IMG/VR virus record: IMGVR_UViG_3300027749_000484
Span: 1 to 23,341 of that record
Strand: one strand, 5' to 3'
Length of the DNA: 23,341 bases
Origin: a virus
In this document: positions 1 to 7,214 of the stretch, piece after piece
Layout: every line of letters starts with the position of its first letter
How positions within the stretch are numbered: the stretch's first letter is position 1
Program-made: the position numbers and the translations under genes
Notes under the pieces: generated by a model
What the model was told of the DNA's origin: nothing
Databases searched by the model: none
The model's input: only the letters and a program-made list of their open reading frames with translations

Positions 1-323
1 TCGGGTCCACCGGCCCGACTGGCGTGGCTGGCACCAACGGAACGAACGGCGCAGCGGGAAGCGCCGGAGCGGCTGGCGCGACCGGGCCTACCGGGGCTTC
101 GGGCGCGGCTGGCAGCAACGGAGCGGCGTCCACGGTCACGGGCCCGACCGGCGTGGCGGGAGCAGCGGGGAGTAACGGCACAAACGGCACGAACGGAACT
201 AACGGCAGCGCTGGGGCGGCCGGAGCGACCGGCGCGACCGGCCCGACTGGCATCGTTTTTAGTTATGGCACGGCCGCACCGACCGGCGGAAACGCTGGCG
301 ATTTGTACCTTCGCTACTCGTGA
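1..323 (+). CDS. Collagen-like fibre protein, 5' end cut off
   Basis: The reading frame is open from the first bases of the window to the TGA at 321-323, so only the C-terminal ~107 residues are present and the true start lies upstream. The visible part is almost entirely collagen-type G-X-Y triplets (GTN, GAA, GSN, GAT, GPT), broken once by a short S-T-V-T interruption near base 130-140. It ends in a non-collagen cap of about 24 residues finishing in GDLYLRYS, an ending often seen in phage collagen-like fibres. Such proteins form trimeric stalks on tails or capsids. Several triplets are GPT, the type O-glycosylated in Bacillus BclA; a glycosyltransferase cassette lies 2.2 kb downstream in the same operon. 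Whether it is a tail or head fibre cannot be decided because the capsid genes are outside the window. Confidence 0.85.
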   Translation, partial: GSTGPTGVAGTNGTNGAAGSAGAAGATGPTGASGAAGSNGAASTVTGPTGVAGAAGSNGTNGTNGTNGSAGAAGATGATGPTGIVFSYGTAAPTGGNAGDLYLRYS

Positions 324-334
324 GGCTGACGACC

Positions 335-784
335 ATGCCACTCCGCGACCTCGCCGCAAAAATCTTCGAGCCGCAGTACGCCGGCATGGACGATCAGCCA
401 TTGGCCGACGCCGTCAACGGCCTCCGCGTCTCCGTTCGCCGCCCGGTGCCGACATGGCAAGTGCGGCAGACCGCAATCGAAGGCGGCTATTGGCCCGCGC
501 TGATTGAGGCGCGCGAATCGACCACGCCAGCCGTTCGCGCTCTGGCGATCACCGTTCTCGCGTGGATCGACGACCAGAGCGGCACGATCCAGACCGTCGA
601 CATGGACCGGCCTGCGGTGATCGGCATGAGGGCCGCGCTCGTCCAGGCGGGGCTCTGCTCGCAGGCTCAGGCCGACGCACTGTCCGCGCTGGCGGATCAC
701 TCGATCCCGTGGGCGGAATCGGTGGGGCTGCCGGAGATCGGCGTGGGGCTCATTATCAACGCTCGGAGATCGATCAATGGCTGA
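335..784 (+). CDS. Unknown phage protein, virion-module neighbour
   Basis: 149 residues from the ATG at 335, which has GAGG at 322-325 nine bases upstream. An in-frame GTG at 320 overlaps the preceding stop (GTGA) and is the alternative start, adding five residues, but it has no visible Shine-Dalgarno. The protein is soluble and helical-looking, with YWPALIEARES, an AVRALAITVLAWID segment and a C-terminal MRAALVQAGLCSQAQADAL stretch. It contains no catalytic motif I recognise. The segment from MRAALV onward resembles short phage proteins encoded beside fibre genes, but I cannot name a family. It is sandwiched between the collagen-like gene and another small virion-type gene and overlaps the latter by 8 bases, so co-translation and a structural or assembly role are likely. 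Confidence 0.75.
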   Translation: MPLRDLAAKIFEPQYAGMDDQPLADAVNGLRVSVRRPVPTWQVRQTAIEGGYWPALIEARESTTPAVRALAITVLAWIDDQSGTIQTVDMDRPAVIGMRAALVQAGLCSQAQADALSALADHSIPWAESVGLPEIGVGLIINARRSING

Positions 785-1277
785 TTTGAAATTGGCATAC
801 GGCACCGCCTCCGATTTGACGATCACGCTGGCAAGCCTCGCCACCGACGCCAGTCTGCTGACGGGCCGCGAGTCTGCGGCCATCGACAATACATCGTTGC
901 TCGTCCTCGACTATCTGGTGTCAGGAAAGATCACGAGTGGAACGTCACCAACGGCGGCAAAGTCGATTGAAGTGTGGGCCGTTGGTTCGTGGGACGGCAC
1001 CAACTGGCCGGACGTTTTCGACGGCACCGAGTCCGCCGAGACGATCACCAGCGCTGATATCAAGGCCAGCGTCTGCAAATACATCGCCGCGATGGCGACG
1101 AGTGCCACCAGCAACGTCGCCTACCATTTTGGGCCAGTCTCGCTCGCTGCTGCGTTCGGTGGCGTGTTGCCGCCGAAGATCGTGTTGTTCGTCACTCACT
1201 CGACGGCGGTGGCTCTCAATGCCACGGCTGGAAATCACCAGATTCGCCTCCAGCCCGTCTATCAGACAATCAACTGA
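777..1277 (+). CDS. Putative phage virion protein, unknown function
   Basis: 166 residues from ATG 777, with CGGAG at 764-768. The sequence is rich in T, S, A and V and looks like an all-beta structural protein: TASDLTITLASLATDASLLTGRES, then an aliphatic strand region (LLVLDYLVSGKI), VWAVGSWDGTNWPDVFDG in the middle, and a C-terminal HQIRLQPVYQTIN. This layout of an N-terminal A(S)DLTITLASLA and a central beta sandwich resembles small proteins commonly encoded in phage structural clusters. It overlaps the gene before it by 8 bases and the LamG gene after it by one base (TGATG). No enzyme motif, signal peptide or membrane segment is visible. The assignment rests on context and composition only. 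Confidence 0.75.
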   Translation: MADLKLAYGTASDLTITLASLATDASLLTGRESAAIDNTSLLVLDYLVSGKITSGTSPTAAKSIEVWAVGSWDGTNWPDVFDGTESAETITSADIKASVCKYIAAMATSATSNVAYHFGPVSLAAAFGGVLPPKIVLFVTHSTAVALNATAGNHQIRLQPVYQTIN

Positions 1278-2107
1278 TGCCACGCCAAGAGTTCTCATCG
1301 TTGCGCCAGGGCCTCGTCGGCGCGTGGTGCCCGTCGCTGGGGGCCAGCGGTCTGTCGCTGATTGACCGGAGCGGGCTCAACAACCACGGCTCGCTCACGA
1401 ACATGGGCGGCCAGGACAACTGGCGAGCGAACGGAAGCGGAGTTGCGCTTAACTTTGATGGCACGAACGATTACGTTGTCGTGCTATCCGACTCGGCGTA
1501 CCGATTTGCAACCGGACAGTCTTTTACTGTGTCCGCGTGGATTTATCCGGCGGTGAGCAAAAATCAGTCGATACTAAGTTTTCCACTGAATGGCTGGGAT
1601 ATTTACGTTTCTTCTGCGAATTATCTGGAGTTGGCAAAAGCCGGGATTGCCAATGCAGGATCGAGCGCAGCCACAAACGCCGTGACACTCAACAAATGGA
1701 GTCACGTCGCCGTAAAAAACATTGTTGGTTCAACCGTCGAGTTTTGCATAAACGGAGCGAGCGTTAGGACTGCCAGCTTTACCTCCACTTACAGCTACAT
1801 TCAAGAATTGAGGATAGGCGCAACGCAGGATGTGAGCGTTGCGGGCACTCCTGATCTGCTTGCTTGGAATGGCGCTCTCGACGACATCCGCCTATACAAC
1901 CGCGCCCTGACCCCCGCCGAAATCCGCCTCCTCGCCAGCCGTCGCGGGATCGGCCTGACGCCGCTGCCGGATCGCGGCGGCGGGTTGCCGCGGAAACTGT
2001 CGGTGAACGTGGGCGGGACGTGGCGGGCGGCGGATGCCTATGTCCGCACGGCGACGGATTGGCGGCTGTCGCAGGCGAGTGTAAACGTCGCGGGAGTGTG
2101 GAAATGA
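1277..2107 (+). CDS. LamG/concanavalin-A-like phage protein, probable adhesin or decoration
   Basis: 276 residues. A Laminin-G-3/concanavalin-like jelly-roll runs from about residue 12 to 215: LVGAWCPSL at the start, LNFDGTNDYVVV at 58-69, FTVSAWIYP at 83-91, WSHVAVKN at 141-148 and LDDIRLYNRALTPAEI at 201-216. These are the classic LamG_3 signatures for carbohydrate or surface binding. The last 40 residues contain two repeats of a VNV-(A/G)-G-x-W type (VNVGGTWRAADAYVR and VNVAGVWK), frequent at the ends of phage fibre and neck proteins. It is coupled at both ends (TGATG before, ATGA after). The central third, about 1480-1850, is visibly richer in A and T than its surroundings, suggesting a swapped-in binding domain. 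It probably contacts glycans; ligand and virion position are unknown. Confidence 0.85.
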   Translation: MPRQEFSSLRQGLVGAWCPSLGASGLSLIDRSGLNNHGSLTNMGGQDNWRANGSGVALNFDGTNDYVVVLSDSAYRFATGQSFTVSAWIYPAVSKNQSILSFPLNGWDIYVSSANYLELAKAGIANAGSSAATNAVTLNKWSHVAVKNIVGSTVEFCINGASVRTASFTSTYSYIQELRIGATQDVSVAGTPDLLAWNGALDDIRLYNRALTPAEIRLLASRRGIGLTPLPDRGGGLPRKLSVNVGGTWRAADAYVRTATDWRLSQASVNVAGVWK

Positions 2108-2448
2108 GCCTGCTGAATCTCTTCCGCAAACAAGATCCCGGCCTTGTCGCCGCGGGCGTGCCGCGGTCGAGCAAGTGGCCCGCGTGGCTGAAGGCTTTCC
2201 TCAAGGGCAAGACGTGCGTCTGCTGCGGGTCAAAAGGACCGCTCACGGGCCACCACGTCCTGCCGTTTCATCTGCGGCCAGAGCTTGAATTGTGCGAGGA
2301 GAATGTTCGCCCCGTCTGTGACGGCACGGATTGCCATTTGGTGCTGGGGCACCTCAAGGACTTTCAGCTTTTTAATCCAGACTTTGACGCCGATGCCGCG
2401 GCGTTTCTGGCGAAGCGGATGGCGGCGAAGAAGTCGCAGAACGTGTAA
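2104..2448 (+). CDS. Small HNH-family nuclease-like protein
   Basis: 114 residues from ATG 2104, overlapping the LamG stop by four bases. The reading frame is open further upstream, but that part shadows the LamG gene. Zinc and HNH features are in order: CVCC at 38-41, GHHV at 49-52 (the first H pair of HNH), EN at 66-67, CDGTDCH at 72-78 and LGHL at 81-84. The pattern fits an HNH/McrA-like beta-beta-alpha-metal fold with structural Cys. HNH proteins of this size in phages act in packaging or as homing nucleases. Here it lies inside the structural operon, away from any visible terminase, so a homing or recombination role is as likely as a packaging one. Cutting activity is inferred, not shown. 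Confidence 0.8.
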   Translation: MSLLNLFRKQDPGLVAAGVPRSSKWPAWLKAFLKGKTCVCCGSKGPLTGHHVLPFHLRPELELCEENVRPVCDGTDCHLVLGHLKDFQLFNPDFDADAAAFLAKRMAAKKSQNV

Positions 2449-2504
2449 CGCGCCCCCGTCGGGACTGACATAACCCTCGGTATGCTGCCAGCCGAGGAGA
2501 CCCC

Positions 2505-3575
2505 ATGCACGAACACCTTCACGCCTTGGCGATTCACGCCTTCTACTGCGGCGAGATCGAGACGGGACGACGAGCAAGCGAACGGCTGCTCAACATGCCG
2601 CTGCCGGACGACCTCGAGCGGCAGGCTCGGGCCAACCGCACGTGGTACACGCCGCTCCTGGACGAGCTAGCGTTTCATTTGCCCCGCCGAATCGAAGTCG
2701 AGCCGGCCCACACCGGCTGGACGACGTTCAATCCGACAATCATCCCAGACGGTACGGGCCTCCTGGCGATCGTGCGGTCGAGCAACTACCGGATCGACGC
2801 CGCCGGCCGGTATGTCATTCCGCCGGAAGACGACGGAGCGATCCGCACCGAGAACATCCTCTGCCGGATCGACCGCGACGGGAATGCTTACGACCGGCGG
2901 GTGATCGTGCCGCCGGCCTACGAGCCGAATGGGTACCCGGTTCACGGCCTGGAGGACTGCCGGCTACGTCGCACGGCGCGCGGAGTCGGAGTCTCAGCAA
3001 CGGTCCGTGACGCGGCACCGTGGACGGGCCAGTGTCGGATCGGCGTGGCGGACCTCGACGTGGGCGAGGCCCGTTTGCACGTTCTGCGAGTGCTCGAGTG
3101 GGAAGGGCTCCAGCCGCACGAGAAGAACTGGATGCCGATCGACGGCCAAGACGGCTGGCTCTACGCTGCCAACCACGGCGGCCAGACGGTCACCGTGTCG
3201 GCCGACGCCGATATGCCGGGCGTCTACGAGGTGGCCGTCCGCGGCCCGGCTCCGCATCTCGCCAAGGGATTCCGGGGCGGAGGGCAGCTCGTGCCGGTCC
3301 GCGGCGGGTGGCTGGCGATCGTTCACGAAGTGGCTCACCTTGGCGACGGCCGGCGAGCGTACGAGCACCGATTCGTGTGGTTCGATGAGACGTTCACGCT
3401 TCAGCGCTGGTCGCCGCTATTCTCGTTTCAGGGCACGAAGTCGATCGAGTTCGCCGCCGGGCTGGCGGCGCTCGACGGGCAGATCGTGGTGTCGTTTGGC
3501 GTCAACGACGCGGAAGCGTGGACGACCTCAATAGCAGAGGAGGACGTATGCGACCTGCTCGCGCCTGTCTCGTGA
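2505..3575 (+). CDS. GH130-like five-bladed beta-propeller protein with TPR-like N-terminus
   Basis: 356 residues from ATG 2505, with GAGGAGA at 2494-2500. Residues 1-60 form a helical TPR-like hairpin (AIHAFYCGEIETGRRASERLLN). Residues ~75-345 look like a glycosidase/phosphorylase propeller of the GH130/GH32-43 fold: FNPTII (75-80), LLAIVRSSNYRID, ENILCRID (116-123), GLEDCRLRR (148-156), EKNWMPI (206-212), GGGQLVPV (258-265), AIVHEV, and KSIEFAAGLA near 312-321. The blade-end D/E residues and the GLEDCR motif recall GH130 beta-mannoside phosphorylases and propeller domains fused to glycosyltransferase-TPR proteins. The gene starts a run of coupled sugar genes and overlaps the next by 28 bases. 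It may cleave, phosphorolyse or merely bind a glycan; catalysis is unproven. Confidence 0.75.
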   Translation: MHEHLHALAIHAFYCGEIETGRRASERLLNMPLPDDLERQARANRTWYTPLLDELAFHLPRRIEVEPAHTGWTTFNPTIIPDGTGLLAIVRSSNYRIDAAGRYVIPPEDDGAIRTENILCRIDRDGNAYDRRVIVPPAYEPNGYPVHGLEDCRLRRTARGVGVSATVRDAAPWTGQCRIGVADLDVGEARLHVLRVLEWEGLQPHEKNWMPIDGQDGWLYAANHGGQTVTVSADADMPGVYEVAVRGPAPHLAKGFRGGGQLVPVRGGWLAIVHEVAHLGDGRRAYEHRFVWFDETFTLQRWSPLFSFQGTKSIEFAAGLAALDGQIVVSFGVNDAEAWTTSIAEEDVCDLLAPVS

Positions 3576-4213
3576 CCGGCTACATCCGGCTCGATCTGCC
3601 GAACCGCTCGCACGGCGAATACGAACGGCTCGGCGGCGAGCTGGTCGCCGCGGCCCGCGAGGGCGGGCACGAGGTGCAGACGTTCGGCGGTCGTGTCGAC
3701 GACTGCTGGCATTGGTCGCTCTCTGAAGGTGCGACACTGCCGTTGGGCAACCCAGACAAAGACACGCGAGAGTTTCACGCGGTCCAACACGAGAAAACGT
3801 CGTGGGTGGTCGACGCCTCGGAGCGGACCGACGCCGACATCCTCGTATGGATGGACTGCGGTCTGCTTCACCTGCCGGGAATCACTGCTGACATGGTGCC
3901 GCAATTCCTCGAGCGGGCTGCCGCCTTTGCTCCGCGGGACCGGCTTGGCATGGCATCGATCTGGGGCGCGCCGTTCCGTCAGCCGGATTGGCGGTCGGTC
4001 GAGTGGTGGTGTGCCGGCGGCGTGTTCACGGTTCCCCGGTCGCTGGCGTTCGCCTGGCACGACGCTGTGGTTGACCGGGCAATTGCCATGCGATCAGACG
4101 GTCACGTCACGTGGGAAGTCAACACATGGGCCACGGCCTGGGCGAGGTGGTCAAACGTCGTTCGGCCGTGGCTGTGTGATCACAACGAAACGATTCTGGA
4201 GGCCGGCCCGTGA
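3548..4213 (+). CDS. Putative glycosyltransferase-like protein
   Basis: 221 residues from ATG 3548, chosen over the upstream in-frame GTG at 3518 because GAGGAGG lies immediately upstream. It has the layout of a small GT-A-type enzyme: an N-terminal strand (ACLVTGYIRLDL), a central ADILVWMDCGLLHL with VWMDCG at 100-105 in the place of a DxD/DxG metal-sugar motif, CAGGVFTVPRSLAFAW at 155-170, TWEVNTWATAW at 188-198 and a terminal DHNETI. This pattern (W-x-D-x-G, then GG-F, then E-x-N) resembles the HtrL/YibB family and related glycosyltransferases, but the match is from memory. It lies between a glycosidase-like gene and two GT2 genes and overlaps both neighbours, which supports a sugar-transfer role. 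Confidence 0.65.
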   Translation: MRPARACLVTGYIRLDLPNRSHGEYERLGGELVAAAREGGHEVQTFGGRVDDCWHWSLSEGATLPLGNPDKDTREFHAVQHEKTSWVVDASERTDADILVWMDCGLLHLPGITADMVPQFLERAAAFAPRDRLGMASIWGAPFRQPDWRSVEWWCAGGVFTVPRSLAFAWHDAVVDRAIAMRSDGHVTWEVNTWATAWARWSNVVRPWLCDHNETILEAGP

Positions 4214-4896
4214 GCGAATACGTCGTCGTGATCCCGACGCGGAATCGCTATCGGCTTTGCCTACGAGCGATCCGGTCGGCGCTGACGCAGACGGTCGTGC
4301 CGGCGGAAGTGCTCGTCGTCGACGACGCCTCGGAAGACCCGCGCTATCAGTGGCTCGAGGAGATCGTCGGCAGCCCGCGGCTGACGGTGATCCGGCGAGC
4401 CGTCTCGAGCCGGGATGAAACCGGTGCGGGGTTTGCCGTCGGCACCGTGCGAAACGAAGCGATCCGCCGCGTGCTGAAGGTCGGATTCGTCGGTTGGATG
4501 GCGTTTCTTGACGATGACGACGAATGGATTCCGACCAAGGCCGCGGTCCAGTTCGCGGCCGTGGGATCGAACGGACGGTACGGCGTGCTCTGCGCCAACG
4601 CCTACAACCGCGGCCCCGACGGCGTCGTGACCGGCTACCACCACGGAACGCACGGCGTGACCATCACCGACAACACCCGCGATGTAACGGCGATCTGCCG
4701 GGCCACAAACCCGGTCATCAACTCGACGGCGGTCGTTCACACTCGGATCGCCGAACGCCTTGGCGATCAGCAGGCGGCCGGATTCGGCGAGGACTGGAAC
4801 TACTGGCAACGTGCCAGCCGTCTGACCGGGATCATGCGGGTCGAGGAGCCGCTGGCGTGGTACACGGTCGGAAACCCGAAGGAATACACGCTGTGA
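4210..4896 (+). CDS. GT2-family glycosyltransferase
   Basis: 228 residues from GTG 4210 (GTGA overlap with the previous stop; GGAGG at about 4198-4202). The GT2/GT-A fold signatures are clear: YVVVIPTRNRY at 4-14, VLVVDDASED at 34-43 (nucleotide-sugar binding), FLDDDDEW at 99-106 (the DxD metal site), and GFGEDWNYWQRA at 191-202 with the catalytic ED pair. No membrane segment is present, so it should act in the cytoplasm on a nucleotide-sugar donor. The acceptor is unknown. As part of the coupled sugar cassette inside a virion operon it may glycosylate a virion protein or a host surface component. Fold assignment is firm; substrate is not inferable. Confidence 0.92.
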   Translation: MSEYVVVIPTRNRYRLCLRAIRSALTQTVVPAEVLVVDDASEDPRYQWLEEIVGSPRLTVIRRAVSSRDETGAGFAVGTVRNEAIRRVLKVGFVGWMAFLDDDDEWIPTKAAVQFAAVGSNGRYGVLCANAYNRGPDGVVTGYHHGTHGVTITDNTRDVTAICRATNPVINSTAVVHTRIAERLGDQQAAGFGEDWNYWQRASRLTGIMRVEEPLAWYTVGNPKEYTL

Positions 4897-5927
4897 AAAT
4901 TGGCATCTACGCGCTAGCGAAGGACGAATCTCGGCACGCTGCGGCGTGGGCCGCCACGACCGCGGAAGCGGATGTCCGCGTCGTCACCGACACGGGATCG
5001 ACCGACGACACCGCCGAGCTGCTCCAGGCGGCCGGCGTGACGGTGGTCCGGTCGGCGATCGTGCCGTGGCGGTGGGATGTTGCCTGGACGCAGGCGCTCT
5101 GCAATCTGCCGGCCGATGTCGACGTTGCCTTCCGGGTCGACCTCGACGAGCGGCCCCAGCCGGGCTGGCGGGCGGCGATCGAAGCGGCGTGGGACGACGA
5201 GGCCAACAACCTCGTTTACGACTACTGGTGGAGCCTTGACGACGCCGGCGGTCCGCTCCTGCGGTTCCACTGCGACCGGGTTCACGCTCGGTCGGGATTC
5301 GTCTGGCGGCAGGCCACACACGAGGGGCTCGTCTGCTGGGCCGGCGAGGTGCGGCGGAAGTTCTGCGCTGGCCTGGTCGTCGAGCACCACCGCGATCTGG
5401 GAAAGGTCCACACCGCGGACCTTACGCTCCTTCGAGTGGCGGTCCGCGAATCGCCGGACGACGCTCGCGCCCGGTGGTATCTCGCTCGGGAGATGGACTA
5501 CGTAGGCATGCCGACGGCGGCCGCGGAGTTCGCCGGCTACCTGAAGATGCCCGGCGGCTCGCCGACGGAGCGTGCCTACGCTTTCCGCCGGCTGGCGTCG
5601 ATCACCGGCGACCCGCGGCACCTCGAGCGGGCCGCCAAGGAAGCACCCGGCGAGCCGGACGCTTGGGAGCGGCTGGCGCTGGCCGCTCACCACCAAGAAC
5701 ACTGGGAGCAGTCGGCAACGCTGGCAGAGCAGGCCATCAAGTCGCCCGCGGCCACGCACGCCACCGACCCGCTGGCGAGGGCCAGGGCGGCAGAGCTGGC
5801 GTCGATCGCCCTCTGGCACCTCGGCCGCAAGGCGGACGCCCTGACGCACGCCAAGGCCGCTGCGGCACAATTGCATTGGGACGAGCGGATCGTCGGGAAC
5901 GCGGCGGCAATGGAGGCGAGTCAATGA
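4893..5927 (+). CDS. GT2-like glycosyltransferase with C-terminal TPR repeats
   Basis: 344 residues from GTG 4893 (GTGA overlap with the previous stop; AAGGAA upstream). The frame is open further upstream but there shadows the preceding GT2 gene. The N-terminal ~180 residues are a GT2 domain of the TPR-associated type: KIGIYALAKDESRH, VTDTGSTDDT at 31-40, FRVDLDERPQPGW at 80-92 (acid motif DLDE), WRQATHEGLV, and VEHHRDLGK at 163-171. From about 185 to 340 come helix-turn-helix pairs of TPR type (RARWYLAREMDYVGMPTAA, PDAWERLALAAHHQEHWEQ, ASIALWHLGRKADAL). GT2-TPR fusions occur in bacteria, including Planctomycetes, and in some large viruses. It ends with an ATGA overlap into the tail genes, so the cassette is read as one unit with morphogenesis. 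Confidence 0.88.
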   Translation: MKIGIYALAKDESRHAAAWAATTAEADVRVVTDTGSTDDTAELLQAAGVTVVRSAIVPWRWDVAWTQALCNLPADVDVAFRVDLDERPQPGWRAAIEAAWDDEANNLVYDYWWSLDDAGGPLLRFHCDRVHARSGFVWRQATHEGLVCWAGEVRRKFCAGLVVEHHRDLGKVHTADLTLLRVAVRESPDDARARWYLAREMDYVGMPTAAAEFAGYLKMPGGSPTERAYAFRRLASITGDPRHLERAAKEAPGEPDAWERLALAAHHQEHWEQSATLAEQAIKSPAATHATDPLARARAAELASIALWHLGRKADALTHAKAAAAQLHWDERIVGNAAAMEASQ

Positions 5928-6370
5928 GCGTCCACGGCGATATCAAGGCGGCAATGACCGCGAGTCTCACGGCCGTTACGTGGACCACGACTACCGATGG
6001 CGTGACCGTCGAAAGCAAGTTTTTTCCGCAATACGGGATTGAGGATCTTGCCACGCCGATCATCTGCGTCACGGACGGAGCCGTTGAGTCGGAGCGAATC
6101 GCCCGGTCGTCGCACATGCGGGATTACTCGATCGAAATCTATCTCGCTCGGCACACTCCAACGGAGGCCGAGTGCGGCGTGATGCTGAATCTTCTCGAGG
6201 AGCTGCTTGGGAAGCTCGAGGATCACACGTGGCCGGGGATCACGTGGCCGATCGGCGTCACATCGCCGCAGACCATCGTCGCCGAGAAGAACCCCGGCGA
6301 GGGCTTGGAGGAGCGAAATGTGTGGCGGGCGGGGATCGTCGTGACGTTCAAGGTGCCGAGGAGCCACTGA
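5924..6370 (+). CDS. Tail terminator/tail completion-like protein
   Basis: 148 residues from ATG 5924, with GGAGG at 5912-5916; the ATGA overlap joins it to the GT2-TPR gene. Size, the opening MSVHGDIKAAMTASLTA, the central RDYSIEIYLARHTP and a C-terminal beta hairpin (VWRAGIVVTFKVPRSH) fit small tail-completion proteins of the lambda gpU/HK97 gp10-11 neighbourhood, which cap the tail tube. There is no signature motif, so the call leans on position: it precedes an HK97-gp10-like gene and the tail-tube-like genes. The start is well supported by its Shine-Dalgarno. Alternatives are a head-tail connector or stopper. Confidence 0.6.
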   Translation: MSVHGDIKAAMTASLTAVTWTTTTDGVTVESKFFPQYGIEDLATPIICVTDGAVESERIARSSHMRDYSIEIYLARHTPTEAECGVMLNLLEELLGKLEDHTWPGITWPIGVTSPQTIVAEKNPGEGLEERNVWRAGIVVTFKVPRSH

Positions 6371-6371
6371 C

Positions 6372-7142
6372 ATGACATGGATGATGCCGAAGCAGCGAGC
6401 GACGATCACCAGTGCCGGCGGCATTCAGTTCGACGTTGATCTTTCGATGCTGGAGCCGTCCGAAAAGCGGGCGATCCGCAAGGCTCAGAACATCACGCTG
6501 TTCAAGTGGGCGGAGCTGAAGACCCGCGTCGGCACCGGGCGGGCGAAGGCGCTCAAGATCGCCGGCATGGAAGTCCGCCGCGCCACTCAGCGTTCAATGT
6601 CTGTCCGCAAGGAACTGACGTTCCCAAAGTTCATTGACGGCGGAACAAAGGACGGCCGGCAGATCGTCATTAAGCGATACCAGATCCCCAAGCCGGATCG
6701 GGTGACGAGTTGGAAGACAGACCGATTCCCGAAGGGCTTCCTGCGGTCGGACATAATTTCCGACTACGACACGGCGACCGAATCGGTGGTGATCGGCCCG
6801 CGAATGGCTCCGTCGCTGAACAAGCTGCACGAGGTCGGCGGCAGCGTGTCGCTCTGGTTCACTCCGGGCTCGGTCATCCCGAAGCGAGCCCCGAAGAAGT
6901 TCGCTGGGGCCGTCTTCGGCACGCTGTCCAACGAGCCGAAGGGCGTCCGCGAGTTCGTGGAATACCGGCGCGGCCGGCGGCTTATCTGGGGCAAGAGTTT
7001 CTTCTGGGGCCGTCGCCGGGTGAAGGGCCGCCGGTACATGGGGCAGGGGCTCGACAAGGCTGCGGAAACGATCCCTGAAGCGTTCCGCGACTTCATTTCT
7101 GGCCCGGCGTCCGGCGGTCAGAAGCAGCTCAAGCTCTTCTGA
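6372..7142 (+). CDS. HK97-gp10-like/virion morphogenesis protein
   Basis: 256 residues from ATG 6372, one base after the previous stop. It is strongly basic. Features are GRAKALKIAGMEVRRATQRSM in the N-terminal third, VVIGPRMAPSLNKLHEVGGSV near 136-156, and a basic GRRRVKGRRYMGQGLDKAAETIPEAF near the C-terminus. The pattern of 'VVIGP... LHE.GG' followed by '..RPF/YMGPAL......P' is the hallmark of the HK97 gp10/phage virion morphogenesis (gpS-like) families, which act in tail completion or head-tail joining; here Y-M-G replaces the usual P-F-M/L. It sits between the terminator-like gene and the tube-like genes, as expected. A 72-base gap with a small inverted repeat follows. Confidence 0.7.
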   Translation: MTWMMPKQRATITSAGGIQFDVDLSMLEPSEKRAIRKAQNITLFKWAELKTRVGTGRAKALKIAGMEVRRATQRSMSVRKELTFPKFIDGGTKDGRQIVIKRYQIPKPDRVTSWKTDRFPKGFLRSDIISDYDTATESVVIGPRMAPSLNKLHEVGGSVSLWFTPGSVIPKRAPKKFAGAVFGTLSNEPKGVREFVEYRRGRRLIWGKSFFWGRRRVKGRRYMGQGLDKAAETIPEAFRDFISGPASGGQKQLKLF

Positions 7143-7185
7143 CCCGCCACACCCCCTCTCCGCCCCCGGCCGCCTGGCAGACGAT

Positions 7186-7211
7186 AGAGCCACACCCCCA
7201 GCGGAGGCTCT
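7186..7211 (+). promoter_or_regulatory. Inverted repeat covering a tail-gene ribosome site
   Basis: In the 72-base gap between the gp10-like gene and the first tube-like gene, AGAGCC (7186-7191) is complementary to GGCTCT (7206-7211). The hairpin would place the Shine-Dalgarno GCGGAGG (7201-7207) in its loop and stem, eight bases from the ATG at 7215. It could tune translation of the abundant tail-tube product. Six base pairs with a 14-base loop is modest and may be chance. Confidence 0.3.
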
Positions 7212-7214
7212 CGC

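Noticed and set aside
130-250. Short direct repeats in the first gene that might suggest a CRISPR or satellite
   Set aside because: They are in-frame G-X-Y codon repeats of the collagen-like protein, with no spacer structure.
314-889. 191-residue open frame on the minus strand
   Set aside because: It lies antisense across two well-supported plus-strand genes, is Arg/His-rich without any domain, and long antisense frames are expected at this GC content.
3428-4060. 210-residue minus-strand frame
   Set aside because: Antisense to the GH130-like and GT-like genes, with low-complexity Arg/Pro composition and no ribosome site.
4914-5924. 336-residue minus-strand frame opposite the GT2-TPR gene
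   Set aside because: It mirrors the sense gene's codon bias; the plus-strand frame has clear GT2 and TPR motifs while this has none.
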